Positions 34,322 to 44,300 of a stretch of DNA of 64,000 nt are shown in pieces. How positions within the stretch are numbered: the stretch's first letter is position 1; every line of letters begins with the position of its first letter. The translations under genes were made by a program, and so were the position numbers. The DNA is from an uncultured Bacteroidota bacterium (GTDB lineage Bacteria > Bacteroidota > Bacteroidia > Chitinophagales > Chitinophagaceae). Under the pieces are notes generated by a model. That model was not told where the DNA came from and searched no databases. It saw only the letters and a list, made by a program, of their open reading frames with translations. The stretch spans positions 111,475-175,474 of the forward strand of contig CAIJXT010000010.1 in NCBI GenBank assembly GCA_903824665.1, given 5' to 3'.

Positions 34322-35152
34322 ATGAAAAAATCGCTGAAAGAAAAAATGGATGCGGCATCGCTGGAGGAATTGATGCCTGACTTTGACAAAGAAGCACAAT
34401 GGCAACAATTGTCGCTGGCGCTACATAAAAAGAAAAGGCTAACAGCCTGGACCTGGAAATCGGCGGCGGCTGTCTTACTGCTATTCACCACTGGTCTGAT
34501 CGCGTTTATGCTTTCGCAAAACAGTAAGACTGGTACATCGGAAACTGCGCTTACACAAAACTCCTCCGCACACAACTGGATTGCAGAAGTAGCACCGGCA
34601 ATTCCTGTTCCATCTGCGGCTGGCACTGCTACCAAGCCTCCTGCTAATGAGCAACCAATACCAACCGAACTACCTGCTGCATCGCGCAACACCACAAAAA
34701 ACACAACGCAAAAACCGGTAGTTGCCAGCCTGTCAGGCAATAGTGGGTATCACCGCACCCGCGAGTTTGTTTGCAATGGCACTCCTTGCCCGCTGGAGAT
34801 CTGTATTATTCAGACTATATCCTGCAAAAACGGTAAACCAGCTGCTATATCTACCTGCAACATGCTTTTACCCGATCAGGCAAGGCAACTACATTATAAA
34901 GCGCCAGAAACTGCCGGCAATCAGTGCAAAGTAACGATAGATGAGATCAGAATAAAAAGAGTAACCACCGGTGAAACCATTGTACTTAATGCCCACTCCA
35001 AGCCTTCTACAGCAGAAGAATTGTTTAATTGTCTGACTGGAAATGAAAAATGTGGTATGCTTGCCGGTATATTTGAAGCAGATTGTAACAATCAGCAGAA
35101 AAAACACAGCTTGAAAATTGATAACAACTCAGGTAATCTGATAATGGAATAA
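34322..35152 (+). CDS. Putative anti-sigma factor with Cys-rich periplasmic domain
   Basis: 276 residues. Cytoplasmic N-terminus of about 45 residues (KKSLKEKMDAASLEELMPDFDKEAQWQQL), one membrane segment (WKSAAAVLLLFTTGLIAFML), then a Thr/Pro/Ser-rich linker and a periplasmic domain with about eight Cys (FVCNGTPCPLEICIIQTISC, STCNMLLP, NCLTGNEKCGMLAGIFEADC). The Cys pattern suggests disulfides and perhaps redox sensing. The anti-sigma role is inferred from the position 10 bases after the sigma gene and from the topology; I do not recognise the periplasmic domain. Confidence 0.65.
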   Translation: MKKSLKEKMDAASLEELMPDFDKEAQWQQLSLALHKKKRLTAWTWKSAAAVLLLFTTGLIAFMLSQNSKTGTSETALTQNSSAHNWIAEVAPAIPVPSAAGTATKPPANEQPIPTELPAASRNTTKNTTQKPVVASLSGNSGYHRTREFVCNGTPCPLEICIIQTISCKNGKPAAISTCNMLLPDQARQLHYKAPETAGNQCKVTIDEIRIKRVTTGETIVLNAHSKPSTAEELFNCLTGNEKCGMLAGIFEADCNNQQKKHSLKIDNNSGNLIME

Positions 35153-35225
35153 AAACAAAGCCAACACAACGAAACAAAATTCAACCAAAACAATTTTTCA
35201 TTTTTTTCACTTAAAACAAACAGAT

Positions 35226-35711
35226 ATGAAGAAAGTAGTCCTTTCCCTGCTATGCCTTACGTTGAGCACAGCTGCGCTTCGCGCACAAGAGAAAACCCAG
35301 CCAACAGCTGCTACATCAACCCCACCCCCGCCGCCTGCAGCAAAGGCTGAAGATCCGGATGCAGGCAAATTCAAATTCAAAGAAGAGATCCACGACTACG
35401 GTGAGGTACCGGAGGGTCCGAAAGCCGAGTGTGATTTCGAATTCAAGAACGTGGGCAAAAAGCCAATCATTATCTCTGAAGCGCATGGATCGTGCGGCTG
35501 CACGGTACCCAAATGGCCGTCAGAGCCAATTATGCCCGGAAAGAAAGGGAAAATACATGTGGTTTATAATACAGAAGGCAGACCAGGCCCTATAGGCAAA
35601 ACGATCACCGTCAATTCGAACGCTGCTCAAAGCCCAATGGTACTGCAGATAAAAGGCACAGTAAAAGCCAAACCACAACCCGCTGTACCAGCCACTCCAA
35701 AGAAAGATTAA
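35226..35711 (+). CDS. DUF1573-family exported protein
   Basis: 161 residues. Signal peptide ending LRAQ, a Pro/Ala/Thr-rich linker (TSTPPPPPAAKAEDPDAG), then a single Ig-like DUF1573 domain: HDYGEVPEGPKAECDFEFKN, PIIISEAHGSCGCTVPKWP with its conserved CGC motif, PGKKGKIHVVYNTEGRPGP, and GKTITVNSNAAQ. Such proteins are exported in Bacteroidota and are of unknown function. It may be in the sigma/anti-sigma operon (73-base gap) and carries its own strong terminator. Confidence 0.85.
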   Translation: MKKVVLSLLCLTLSTAALRAQEKTQPTAATSTPPPPPAAKAEDPDAGKFKFKEEIHDYGEVPEGPKAECDFEFKNVGKKPIIISEAHGSCGCTVPKWPSEPIMPGKKGKIHVVYNTEGRPGPIGKTITVNSNAAQSPMVLQIKGTVKAKPQPAVPATPKKD

Positions 35712-35733
35712 CCAAATTGAATTTAAAAAAAAG

Positions 35734-35773
35734 GCGGCAGCTGGTATCCTCACCAGTCTGCCGCTTTTGTTTT
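35734..35773 (+). terminator. Terminator of the DUF1573 gene
   Basis: GCGGCAGCTGGT and ACCAGTCTGCCGC form a long stem with one bulge around a loop ATCCTC, followed by TTTTGTTTTG. Confidence 0.85.
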
Positions 35774-35912
35774 GTAACACCAACTTAATCAGTCTGATTG
35801 CCCGCCATGCTGGCTCGATATACAGATTTTTAGTTGTCCGTTCGGAGATCAACCTTGCAAAAAGCAAATGTTTCTGCTATTCAAAAGCCTGTTGGCAAGA
35901 ACTAAAAAAAAA

Positions 35913-35932
35913 GGCTCCGGAAAACCGGAGCC
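35913..35932 (-). terminator. Terminator of the giant surface-protein gene
   Basis: Perfect 8-bp stem GGCTCCGG, loop of four (AAAA on the plus strand), CCGGAGCC. The minus strand continues with a run of nine T. It lies 27 bases after the stop at 35959. Confidence 0.9.
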
Positions 35933-35958
35933 GTTTCAAAATAATCAATACCTGACTC

Positions 35959-38900
35959 TTAGTGCTTCAGTACAAAGTGGAATGCTTTGCGGTCAGCACC
36001 ATTAGAAATATTGAGGAGATACATTCCGTTGGCCAATTCATTGTTCAACTGAATGCGCTCATTGATCATGTTATTACGAACCTGCACTCTGCTGGTATAC
36101 ACTATCTGACCCAACATATCTGCGATTTCGATTGTTATAAACTCATCAGCCGTTGTAGCCAGTGAGCCGGTAATCGCGAATACACCTGTATTTGGATTCG
36201 GTACAAGCCTGATATCGCTATTGGCAAGACCTGTATTCGTAACAGCTGTAAATGGAACCACTTTCATAACAACAGAATTGATTGTTGCGAGACCGCAAGG
36301 AGCGCTACCGTATACAACACATGTCACAGAGTCACCATCGTTGAAGTCGCTGTAAGTAAATGCAGTGGTAGTTGCACCAACGATAATATTACCGTTGATC
36401 ATCCACTGATACCTTGGAGCAGGACCTGCATTGGTCACTACTGTAGTGAAGTCTACTTTTTGACCCTGCTCTACTATCAGGCCCTGCTGGGCTATGATAC
36501 TTACTGCTGGTACAAATTTGGTATCCACACGCATGTTGATCGTGTTGCTCTGTACATCATTTACAGAAGGACACTCATAACTACTGTTCAGTCTGCAGAT
36601 TACAGTCTGGCCATTTGTCGGGATGAATGTATGCATTGGTCCGGTTACGCCGGTTACTATGCTGCCACCCACTATCCAGGTATACACTGGTTCGTCACCA
36701 CCGTTTACGCCTGTAGCGTAGAACACTGCTGTGCTTCCTTGACAAACCGTATCGTTTGGCGCTACAATAATGCTTACAGCCGGTGTAAACTTCGGTACAA
36801 CCGTCATTGTCAGCGCATCAGAAACACTGGCTGGTGCTGCACATGCGGCACTGCTAGTCAGTTTCACAGATACCACATCGCCGTTAGCTGGTATGAAAGC
36901 GTAGCTGGTTGCTGCACCTACTGCAGTTCCATTCACGATCCATGAGTAAGCAGGAGTAGTTCCGCCATTTGTTGCTGCCGATGTGTAAGTCACTAATGTA
37001 CCCTCACACACTCTCGATCCTTTGTCTGATGACATCGCAATTGTTGGAACCACTACAGGATTAACGGTTACTTCCGCACTTCCTGCCATTGGGCTTGAGC
37101 AGCCAAATGTATTCGTTGCTGTTGCAGTATAAGCACCTGTCATTGTCTGCATACCGAAACTGATTTCGTCACCTGTACCGGTAGCAGTTGTGAATACGCT
37201 ACCATTCACCAGAGTGTAATTCGTACCGTTTTCAGTTGTGTCAAGGCCTATGTTCACCCCAGTACCATCTGCACAGTATGCACCGCCGCCGGTAACATTC
37301 ACTACCATTGGCACTGGATTAACTACGATTGAACGTGTTTTGCTGCAACCGGTTCCCAATGAATAGGTAATGATCGCACCGCCAGGAACAACACCTGTTA
37401 CAATACCCGAAGCATCAATCATAGCAACACCATCATCACTGCTGGTCCAGCTGCCACCTGAGGTTGTATTTCCAAGGGTAACAGTTGATCCGGCACAAAC
37501 ACTCATTTCACCATTGATGTTACCGGGTAATGGGTTAACAAGAACAAAACCTGATGTGCGGCAACCTGTAGGCAGTGTATACGTAACTCTTGCAGAACCT
37601 GCAGCCACGCCGGTAAACGTACCAGTCAGTGCATCTATTGGTGCTACGGCAGTATTGCCGCTTGTCCATACACCACCGGTGCTGGCATTGGTCAGCGTCG
37701 ACATCTCACCGTTACAAACAGTATTTGTGCCGGCAATTGGCGCAACCGCCGGATGTACAGTTATCGACCTTGAGCGCTGGCAACCTGTAGGCAATGTATA
37801 GGTAACATTTGCAGAGCCTTCGCTTACACCAGATACTACGCCAGATGTGCCGCCAATTGACGCAACACCAGCATTATCACTGCTCCATGTTCCCAGCGGA
37901 TTAGCGTTGGTAAGTATGGCAGTAAGACCAGGACAAACCGATGTTGGACCACCAATCAATGCTGGCAGTGCGTTTACTGTGAATATTGCTGTGCGGCGGC
38001 AATTGTTGCCTATTGTATAGGATACAGTTGTTGTACCAGCAGCTATAGCAGTCACCAGACCACTATTGCTGATAAGTGCCACCATTGTTGATGTATTCCA
38101 TGTTCCACCGGGAGAAGCACTGGAAAGTGATGACGTAAGGCCGGCACATATTTCCAGAGAACCGGTTATTGGTTCTGGTAATGGGTTGATAACAACTGTT
38201 GCTGTGCGTTTGCAACCAGTAGGTAATGTATAAGTAATAATGCTAGAGCCCTCAGCCATGCCTGTTACAGCACCTGTAACTGTAATTGGTGCTACAGTAC
38301 TGTTGCTGCTTTCCCATGACCCACCGGAAACGTTATTCCCGAGTGCGCTGGTATTGCCCTGACAAATATTCAGATTGCCTGAAATTGCTCCGGGAAGCTG
38401 ATTCACAATAAACATAGCCATTTTACGACATCCGGTTGGCAATGTGTATGAAATGATAGCATTACCTGCCGCATTACCTGACACAAGTCCTGATGCATCA
38501 ACCGCAGCAATGCCATCGGCTGATGAAGACCATACACCACCTGTTGTTGCACTCGACAGTACAGACGACTCAAGTGCACATACTGTTGTTGCACCTGTAA
38601 TATCTGCCGGGCGTGGGTTAACGACCATTGAGGCTACTGAACGGCAGGATGTAGGCAATATATAAGAGATCACCGCTGTACCCTGAGCTGCACCGGTTAC
38701 TACACCCGCCGCACTGATCGGCGCAATTGCTGGTGCATTACTGCTCCATGTACCACCCGGTGTAGAGTTGGTGAGTGTAACAAATGAAGCCTGACAAACA
38801 TTGAGTGTGCCAAAAATCGGATTAGGCAGCGGATTAACCGTTACAACTGCTGTACGGCTACATGTTGTTGGAAGCGTATAGGTAATTGTTGTTGTACCCT

Positions 38901-41900
38901 GTGCTATACCACCCACTGTACCTGTGTTTACGTCTATGGTACCAATCGCGGAGTTAGCTGAAGTCCATGTTCCGCCTGATGAAGCATTTTCGAGCAGTGT
39001 GGTGGATCCGATACAAACATTACGGTTGCCGGTGATGGCAGCTGGCAATGGGTGTACTACGAATGTCTGTGTAGCGCGACAGCCTTCAGGAAGTGTGTAC
39101 GTTATTTCAGCATTACCAGCAGATACAGCGGTTACCAAACCGCCTGCACTGATGATCGCATTTGAAGAACCAGAAACCCAGGTACCGTTAGTTGGTGAGC
39201 TGCTCAGCTGACTTGTAAAACCAGGGCAGGCTTCTGCAACACCGAAAATCGGATCCGGAGTACGATTGACAACAATTGTTTTAGTGCGTGCACAACCTGT
39301 AGCCGGCAGCGTGTAAACGATACCCGCAGTACCCGGAGCTATGCCTGAAACCACGCCCGCTGGTGTAACATCTGCCTTGGTAGCATCTGTAGTACTCCAT
39401 ACACCGCCCGGTGTTGTGTTGCTGAATATAGTAGTAAGCCCTGTACAAACGCTTGATGCGCCGGTAGAGTTGTTTGGCAACGGATTAACTGTAACTTCTT
39501 TGGTGGTGATACAAGTAGTTGGCAATGTGTAGGTAATCAGCACATTCCCTGCAGCTATACCTGTAACTGTACCGCCGCTGTTAATGCTTGCAACCGCAGT
39601 ATTGCTGCTGCTCCATGCGCCACCCGCATCTGAATTAGTTACTAATGCTGTAGTACCGGGACATACATTAAATACACCGGTGATGTCTGATGGCAGTGGG
39701 TTAACCACTATTGTGAACGAACGTGCACAGCCTGTAGACAATGTGTACATAATATTTGCGCTGCCTGCAGCGATACCTGTAACTGTTCCGTCAGGTGCAA
39801 CTGTTGCTACAGTCAAATCAGATGAACTCCATGCACCGCCAGATGTACCGTTCGTAAGTGTTACTGTCAATCCAACACATACTTCGCTATTGCCAAAGGT
39901 AAAGCCAGGCAAAGGATTAACGGTCACATTTGCTGTTGTACGGCATGTAGTAGGCAATGTATAAGTAACATTTGCAGTACCTGCATTGACACCGGTTGCG
40001 ATACCTGTTGATGCATCGATAGACAGCGTACCTGTGGCACCGCTTGTCCATGATCCACCGGGTGTGGTGCTGGTGAGCAGTGTTGTGTTGCCTTTACAAA
40101 CATCCATAGTTCCTGTGATGTTCGCAGGTACCTCATTTATCGTAAGCGGATGAACGGTATAACAACCAGTCGTATTCAAAATATAAGACACGGTAACATT
40201 TCCTGTAAATGCTCCCGAAGTCACAAGACCAGAAGTTGCATTGATACTGGCTATGCCAGATGACAAACTCCATGTACCACCAGAAGTGGCATTGGTCATG
40301 ATGGTGCTTGCACCCTGACAAATTGCATTCACACCACTAATAGCAGCAGGCAGCGGGTTAACAGTGACACCACGGATAGCGATACAGCTGGTTGGCAATG
40401 TGTAGGTCATTGTTGCGTTTCCGGTATTGAGCCCTGCTATTTCACCTGTAGATGCGTCGATTGATGCTACTGTTGTATTGCTGCTCGTCCATACACCGCC
40501 TGTTGTTGCAGAAGTAAATGTGGTTGACAATCCTTTACAAACTGTCTGGGTTCCGACAATTGCAACCGGCAGCGGATTAACAGTCACCTCACGGAAAATA
40601 GAACATCCCGTAGGTAATGTATATGATATGTTTGTGTTACCCGCACTAATACCTGTTACTACTCCAAATGTGCTCACGGTAGCTACAGAAGGAGCACTGC
40701 TACTCCAGGTTCCTCCGGATGTTGCATTACTTAGTGATGTGGTCAGTCCTACGCATACACTGGCAGTACCTAATGTAGCAGATGGTGCTGCCACTACCGT
40801 TGCCACTCTTGTGGTAAGGCAACCCGTGGGCAGTGTGTAACTAATAGTAGTAGTGCCCGAAGCAACACCTGCGAGTACACCTGAAGTCGCATCTATCGAA
40901 CCCTTCGATGGGTCGCTACTGCTCCAGGTACCGCCAGCAGTGCTGGTTAATGTAGAAAAATTACCCTCACACACAGAAAGTGCGCCAGAAATAGTTGCCG
41001 GCAATGGATTAACACTCACTGTTACCGGACTGCCTGTGTTACAACCATGTACGCTCGTTACTACTACGCTGTATACATTACTACCCACAGCAGCAGGTGT
41101 AATATTTACTGAAGCACATGTAGAGCAAGACAAACCAATTGTTCCTGTCCATGCATATGTTGGTGTTGGCAACGTGCCTTTTACAGTAATATTATCTATA
41201 AACCAGTATACAACGGTAGCGTTATACACCCAGCGCAATCTTACATCAGGTACTCCGACAGCTGCTGCCGGCAGTGTCATTGTAAAGTTGGGTGTAGCTG
41301 CGCTGAATGGATCAGTACCAAGTGTAGTATCAGTCTGGTTAACCCAGGGCTGGAATGGTCCACCATTCAATGAGTATTCAATAGCCGCCGAAGCTGTACC
41401 GTCTGAAATCGCATATTGATTGAAAGAAAGTGTTACTGTGCCGTAACCACCCATTGTAGAAAACGAAGGAGAAGTTATGGCAGTATTTGTAGGCGTCGGC
41501 ACTGCAAGGATAGACGCAGATTGCAGCATTGGTGTACCATCACCGATAACGCCATTGCTGCCGGATGGTACTATTTGCCAGTAACTGGCAGCATTGCCAG
41601 ATGTATTGGTAATATTCCATGAGCCCAATGTACCATTGAAGTCCTGGCTGAGCAATGTGAACGAAGGATTGGGAGAAGACGCTGTGAACGAAGCAGTCTC
41701 TGTAGCGCATATCGTAACATTGGTAGTAGGAGAAACCGCAAGTGACGGAAGCGGGTTAATAGTTACCTGACGCGACGTAACACAACCAATTGAATTCGTA
41801 TAACTGATCGTAGAAAAGCCTTCTGTAACGCCGTTAACAACGCCAGCCGGATCTACTGTAGCCACTGCAGTTTCTGTAGAAAACCATGTACCACCTACGT

Positions 41901-43785
41901 CAGTATTATCAAGATCTGACGTAGTGCCTTTACAGAAACCGGCAGTACCGGTAATGTTTGGTGGTGTTGGGTTTACTGTTAACACCCTTGTACGGCGACA
42001 ACCTGTGCTGGTGAATGTATAGGTGATCAAAGCCGTACCTGCCACACCTGCATCAACCAGACCGGTTGCTGAGTTAATGGTAGCTACAGCCAGATTGCTG
42101 CTGGTCCATGTACCTCCGCCATCAGTATTAATAAGTGTTGTAGTCCGGCCTTCACAAACCGTTGCAACTCCTGTGATGGGCACTGGAAGTGGCAGCACAT
42201 TTCTTACAGATGTAACATTGGTAGTGCAACCACCAAAACTAGCAGAGGCAGTATAAGTAGTTGCAGCAGTAGGAGCTACATAAACCGATGCTGCCGCACC
42301 GCCCGTATAGGGCGTTGTAAGACCGGCATCAGTGAAGATGGCTCCCAGTGGCGCCCAGGTAAACGAAGGCGGACTGACATAGGTAAATGTAATAGACCAG
42401 GAGGTAAGTGTACCCTGATCGCCACCGGCGTGGTCACTCATTACAAGATCCCATGCACCGCTATAAGGCGCGGGATATAGAGCAGCCCAGCTAGTTGTGG
42501 TCGCTGTATACCCTGTAGCACCAGTAAGAGCAGCAGATGCGGCAAAAGTGCCGGTAAACGGAGCAGCACCCAATGCTGTGACGCCAGTTGAGCTAATTGT
42601 AGTATTTATAAAATTGTCGGCACTGCCACCAACCTGATTAAAGAGATTGAGGATCTGTCCGTTGGGTGACCTAAGATTGATTCGCATATCCCCTACCCAT
42701 GTATGGTTCATATTAAAGTTCACCGATATTCCGGTGATGGTCGCACCAGCAGGTATGGAGGAAGCGGTGAGTGAAGATAATGCTGCGGCACCCGTTCCGT
42801 CGGGCACAACAACGCCAATCGCCCCTGAAGACAATGTGAGGCTGCCAGGAACAGAACCATTGGCTGATATTAATGATCCGGCACCGTTACATGCAGTTGC
42901 CGTTGTGGGCGTCACCGAGGCTATCGGGGCAGGGTTGACTGTAAGTGTAACCACACGTGCACATCCAGCAGCAGTATACGAAATGTTGGCAGTACCTGCG
43001 GCAATGCCGGTTACAGTAGCTGTTCCGCCGCTGGCTGTCAGTGTAGCAACCGCTGTGTTGGTACTCAACCATGTTCCCCCTACAGTCGCATTTGATAATA
43101 CGGTACTTGACGTTGGGCAAACGGTAAGTACACCGGTAGTTACTGCCGGAGGAGTACATGCAGGGATGTAGGTAAGTTGAATATTATCAACTGCTGCTGG
43201 CGGATCGGTACCAAAAAGGCCATCGTTCTTCCATGTAAATATGAGCCTTACAGATGAACCGGCATAGGTGTTTGGAATTGTAAAAGTCATTAACGTCCAC
43301 GGAGGGGCCGCACCAATTGCCGGTGTGGCAAGTATCAGTGTTGCTCCGGCCATCGCGGTAGTTGTGCCTGTTGGCGTACCTGCAGGTGTCACGGTTGTTG
43401 GCGCATGGTACACCAGCAACTGATCCCAGTTGCCACCCTCACCATTCGATTTGTAATAAAAGGTTAGCGTTATACTCGTAGCGCCTGTGGGAATGGCAAT
43501 ATCCCTATAGAAGTGGGACAAGCTCGCGGCACTGTTGGTATATGACCACGATGTGCCCGAGTTATTGGACACAAATGCACACCTTGCACCAGCAAAAGGA
43601 CCAGCCGGAGTGCCTACAAACCATCTGTTGGTGGGCACATTCACTGATGTCCACCCGTTGGATGCTAAGTCTGTTCCGGTTTCGAAACCACCATCGCCCG
43701 TGGGGCTCAATGCCACTACCTGGGCGAAACCGGCAATGCTTAGAAAACAAAGTAGTGTTAATAGATAGAAACGTTTCATACTCAT
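35959..43785 (-). CDS. Giant T9SS-secreted adhesin-like protein with 20 Ig-like repeats
   Basis: 2608 residues. Signal peptide MSMKRFYLLTLLCFLSIAGFAQ. An N-terminal jelly-roll-like domain (GDGGFETGTDLASNGWTSV) is followed by one Ig-like repeat, a P-domain-like module (GISVNFNMNHTWVGDMRINLRSPNG) and two more repeats. A second jelly-roll-like insert (SQDFNGTLGSWNITNTSG) then leads to 17 uninterrupted repeats of about 72 residues. Each repeat has the form ITG..VC.G.T..L.N...GGTW.SS...VA.I....G.VTG.AAG...ITYTLPTGC...V.VNPLP; the first Cys and the GC pair could form a disulfide. One divergent module, three PKD-like modules and a type IX sorting domain (RLVPNPNTGVFAITG ... GMYLLNISNG ... FVLKH) follow. 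Predicted to be surface-anchored; its ligand is unknown. Confidence 0.9.
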   Translation of the reverse strand: MSMKRFYLLTLLCFLSIAGFAQVVALSPTGDGGFETGTDLASNGWTSVNVPTNRWFVGTPAGPFAGARCAFVSNNSGTSWSYTNSAASLSHFYRDIAIPTGATSITLTFYYKSNGEGGNWDQLLVYHAPTTVTPAGTPTGTTTAMAGATLILATPAIGAAPPWTLMTFTIPNTYAGSSVRLIFTWKNDGLFGTDPPAAVDNIQLTYIPACTPPAVTTGVLTVCPTSSTVLSNATVGGTWLSTNTAVATLTASGGTATVTGIAAGTANISYTAAGCARVVTLTVNPAPIASVTPTTATACNGAGSLISANGSVPGSLTLSSGAIGVVVPDGTGAAALSSLTASSIPAGATITGISVNFNMNHTWVGDMRINLRSPNGQILNLFNQVGGSADNFINTTISSTGVTALGAAPFTGTFAASAALTGATGYTATTTSWAALYPAPYSGAWDLVMSDHAGGDQGTLTSWSITFTYVSPPSFTWAPLGAIFTDAGLTTPYTGGAAASVYVAPTAATTYTASASFGGCTTNVTSVRNVLPLPVPITGVATVCEGRTTTLINTDGGGTWTSSNLAVATINSATGLVDAGVAGTALITYTFTSTGCRRTRVLTVNPTPPNITGTAGFCKGTTSDLDNTDVGGTWFSTETAVATVDPAGVVNGVTEGFSTISYTNSIGCVTSRQVTINPLPSLAVSPTTNVTICATETASFTASSPNPSFTLLSQDFNGTLGSWNITNTSGNAASYWQIVPSGSNGVIGDGTPMLQSASILAVPTPTNTAITSPSFSTMGGYGTVTLSFNQYAISDGTASAAIEYSLNGGPFQPWVNQTDTTLGTDPFSAATPNFTMTLPAAAVGVPDVRLRWVYNATVVYWFIDNITVKGTLPTPTYAWTGTIGLSCSTCASVNITPAAVGSNVYSVVVTSVHGCNTGSPVTVSVNPLPATISGALSVCEGNFSTLTSTAGGTWSSSDPSKGSIDATSGVLAGVASGTTTISYTLPTGCLTTRVATVVAAPSATLGTASVCVGLTTSLSNATSGGTWSSSAPSVATVSTFGVVTGISAGNTNISYTLPTGCSIFREVTVNPLPVAIVGTQTVCKGLSTTFTSATTGGVWTSSNTTVASIDASTGEIAGLNTGNATMTYTLPTSCIAIRGVTVNPLPAAISGVNAICQGASTIMTNATSGGTWSLSSGIASINATSGLVTSGAFTGNVTVSYILNTTGCYTVHPLTINEVPANITGTMDVCKGNTTLLTSTTPGGSWTSGATGTLSIDASTGIATGVNAGTANVTYTLPTTCRTTANVTVNPLPGFTFGNSEVCVGLTVTLTNGTSGGAWSSSDLTVATVAPDGTVTGIAAGSANIMYTLSTGCARSFTIVVNPLPSDITGVFNVCPGTTALVTNSDAGGAWSSSNTAVASINSGGTVTGIAAGNVLITYTLPTTCITTKEVTVNPLPNNSTGASSVCTGLTTIFSNTTPGGVWSTTDATKADVTPAGVVSGIAPGTAGIVYTLPATGCARTKTIVVNRTPDPIFGVAEACPGFTSQLSSSPTNGTWVSGSSNAIISAGGLVTAVSAGNAEITYTLPEGCRATQTFVVHPLPAAITGNRNVCIGSTTLLENASSGGTWTSANSAIGTIDVNTGTVGGIAQGTTTITYTLPTTCSRTAVVTVNPLPNPIFGTLNVCQASFVTLTNSTPGGTWSSNAPAIAPISAAGVVTGAAQGTAVISYILPTSCRSVASMVVNPRPADITGATTVCALESSVLSSATTGGVWSSSADGIAAVDASGLVSGNAAGNAIISYTLPTGCRKMAMFIVNQLPGAISGNLNICQGNTSALGNNVSGGSWESSNSTVAPITVTGAVTGMAEGSSIITYTLPTGCKRTATVVINPLPEPITGSLEICAGLTSSLSSASPGGTWNTSTMVALISNSGLVTAIAAGTTTVSYTIGNNCRRTAIFTVNALPALIGGPTSVCPGLTAILTNANPLGTWSSDNAGVASIGGTSGVVSGVSEGSANVTYTLPTGCQRSRSITVHPAVAPIAGTNTVCNGEMSTLTNASTGGVWTSGNTAVAPIDALTGTFTGVAAGSARVTYTLPTGCRTSGFVLVNPLPGNINGEMSVCAGSTVTLGNTTSGGSWTSSDDGVAMIDASGIVTGVVPGGAIITYSLGTGCSKTRSIVVNPVPMVVNVTGGGAYCADGTGVNIGLDTTENGTNYTLVNGSVFTTATGTGDEISFGMQTMTGAYTATATNTFGCSSPMAGSAEVTVNPVVVPTIAMSSDKGSRVCEGTLVTYTSAATNGGTTPAYSWIVNGTAVGAATSYAFIPANGDVVSVKLTSSAACAAPASVSDALTMTVVPKFTPAVSIIVAPNDTVCQGSTAVFYATGVNGGDEPVYTWIVGGSIVTGVTGPMHTFIPTNGQTVICRLNSSYECPSVNDVQSNTINMRVDTKFVPAVSIIAQQGLIVEQGQKVDFTTVVTNAGPAPRYQWMINGNIIVGATTTAFTYSDFNDGDSVTCVVYGSAPCGLATINSVVMKVVPFTAVTNTGLANSDIRLVPNPNTGVFAITGSLATTADEFITIEIADMLGQIVYTSRVQVRNNMINERIQLNNELANGMYLLNISNGADRKAFHFVLKH
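37300..41010 (-). repeat. Array of 17 in-frame Ig-like repeats (about 217 bp each)
   Basis: Repeats 4 to 20 of the giant protein follow one another without insertion. The amino-acid pattern is constant (Cys near position 10, GGTW near 25, TLPTGC near 58, VNPLP at the end) but the bases differ freely, so this is an old array under selection and not a recent duplication. Confidence 0.85.
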
Positions 43786-44300
43786 TTATGTTTAATAAAA
43801 TTTTAGATACACAGTTCTATTGCAACTATTAAAAAAATGCCGAACCCTTTTTAAAAAGAGTTCAGAAAATACATTGTTTTAATAACTACGGGTTTTAAAG
43901 TTAAAATTCTTTTTCCGTTTTTTAACAAATAATTTTCCCCAACTTCAAAATGGAGTGTTAGAAAATGCGTAAAACGCGACCAATACAAACACATGAAATA
44001 TGGTGCTATATTTATTATTTATAATTCATTAGAATATTCTCTGCATTACATTTTGTTAACCGATTGAATAGCATTAACAAAGTCAATACGGTCATAACCA
44101 ACGCATTCTCAATGTGTCATCAACAGAAATGAATATGCATCCGCCTAAAATTTGCCCATCCACAATAAACATTCGCTGAAAATCAATTGCCAATATTTTT
44201 CTTTGCTTATATTTACACTATTGTTTACCGTGAGCCTTTTTTTTGGTGGCTTCGGTGGGCGCATCATTGACCGACAACTTACTACCAATTCAAATTAAAC
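43786..44300. other. 515-base divergent control region of the two giant surface genes
   Basis: AT-rich gap between the starts of the 2608- and 1042-residue proteins. A TATATTTA box near 44210 resembles the -7 element for the plus-strand gene, with a TTG about 23 bases before it; the match is imperfect. No gene or strong hairpin seen. Confidence 0.35.

Noticed and set aside
37370..43768. Many plus-strand open frames inside the giant adhesin
   Set aside because: They are regular antisense shadows produced by the repeat array; none has a domain or a start region of its own.
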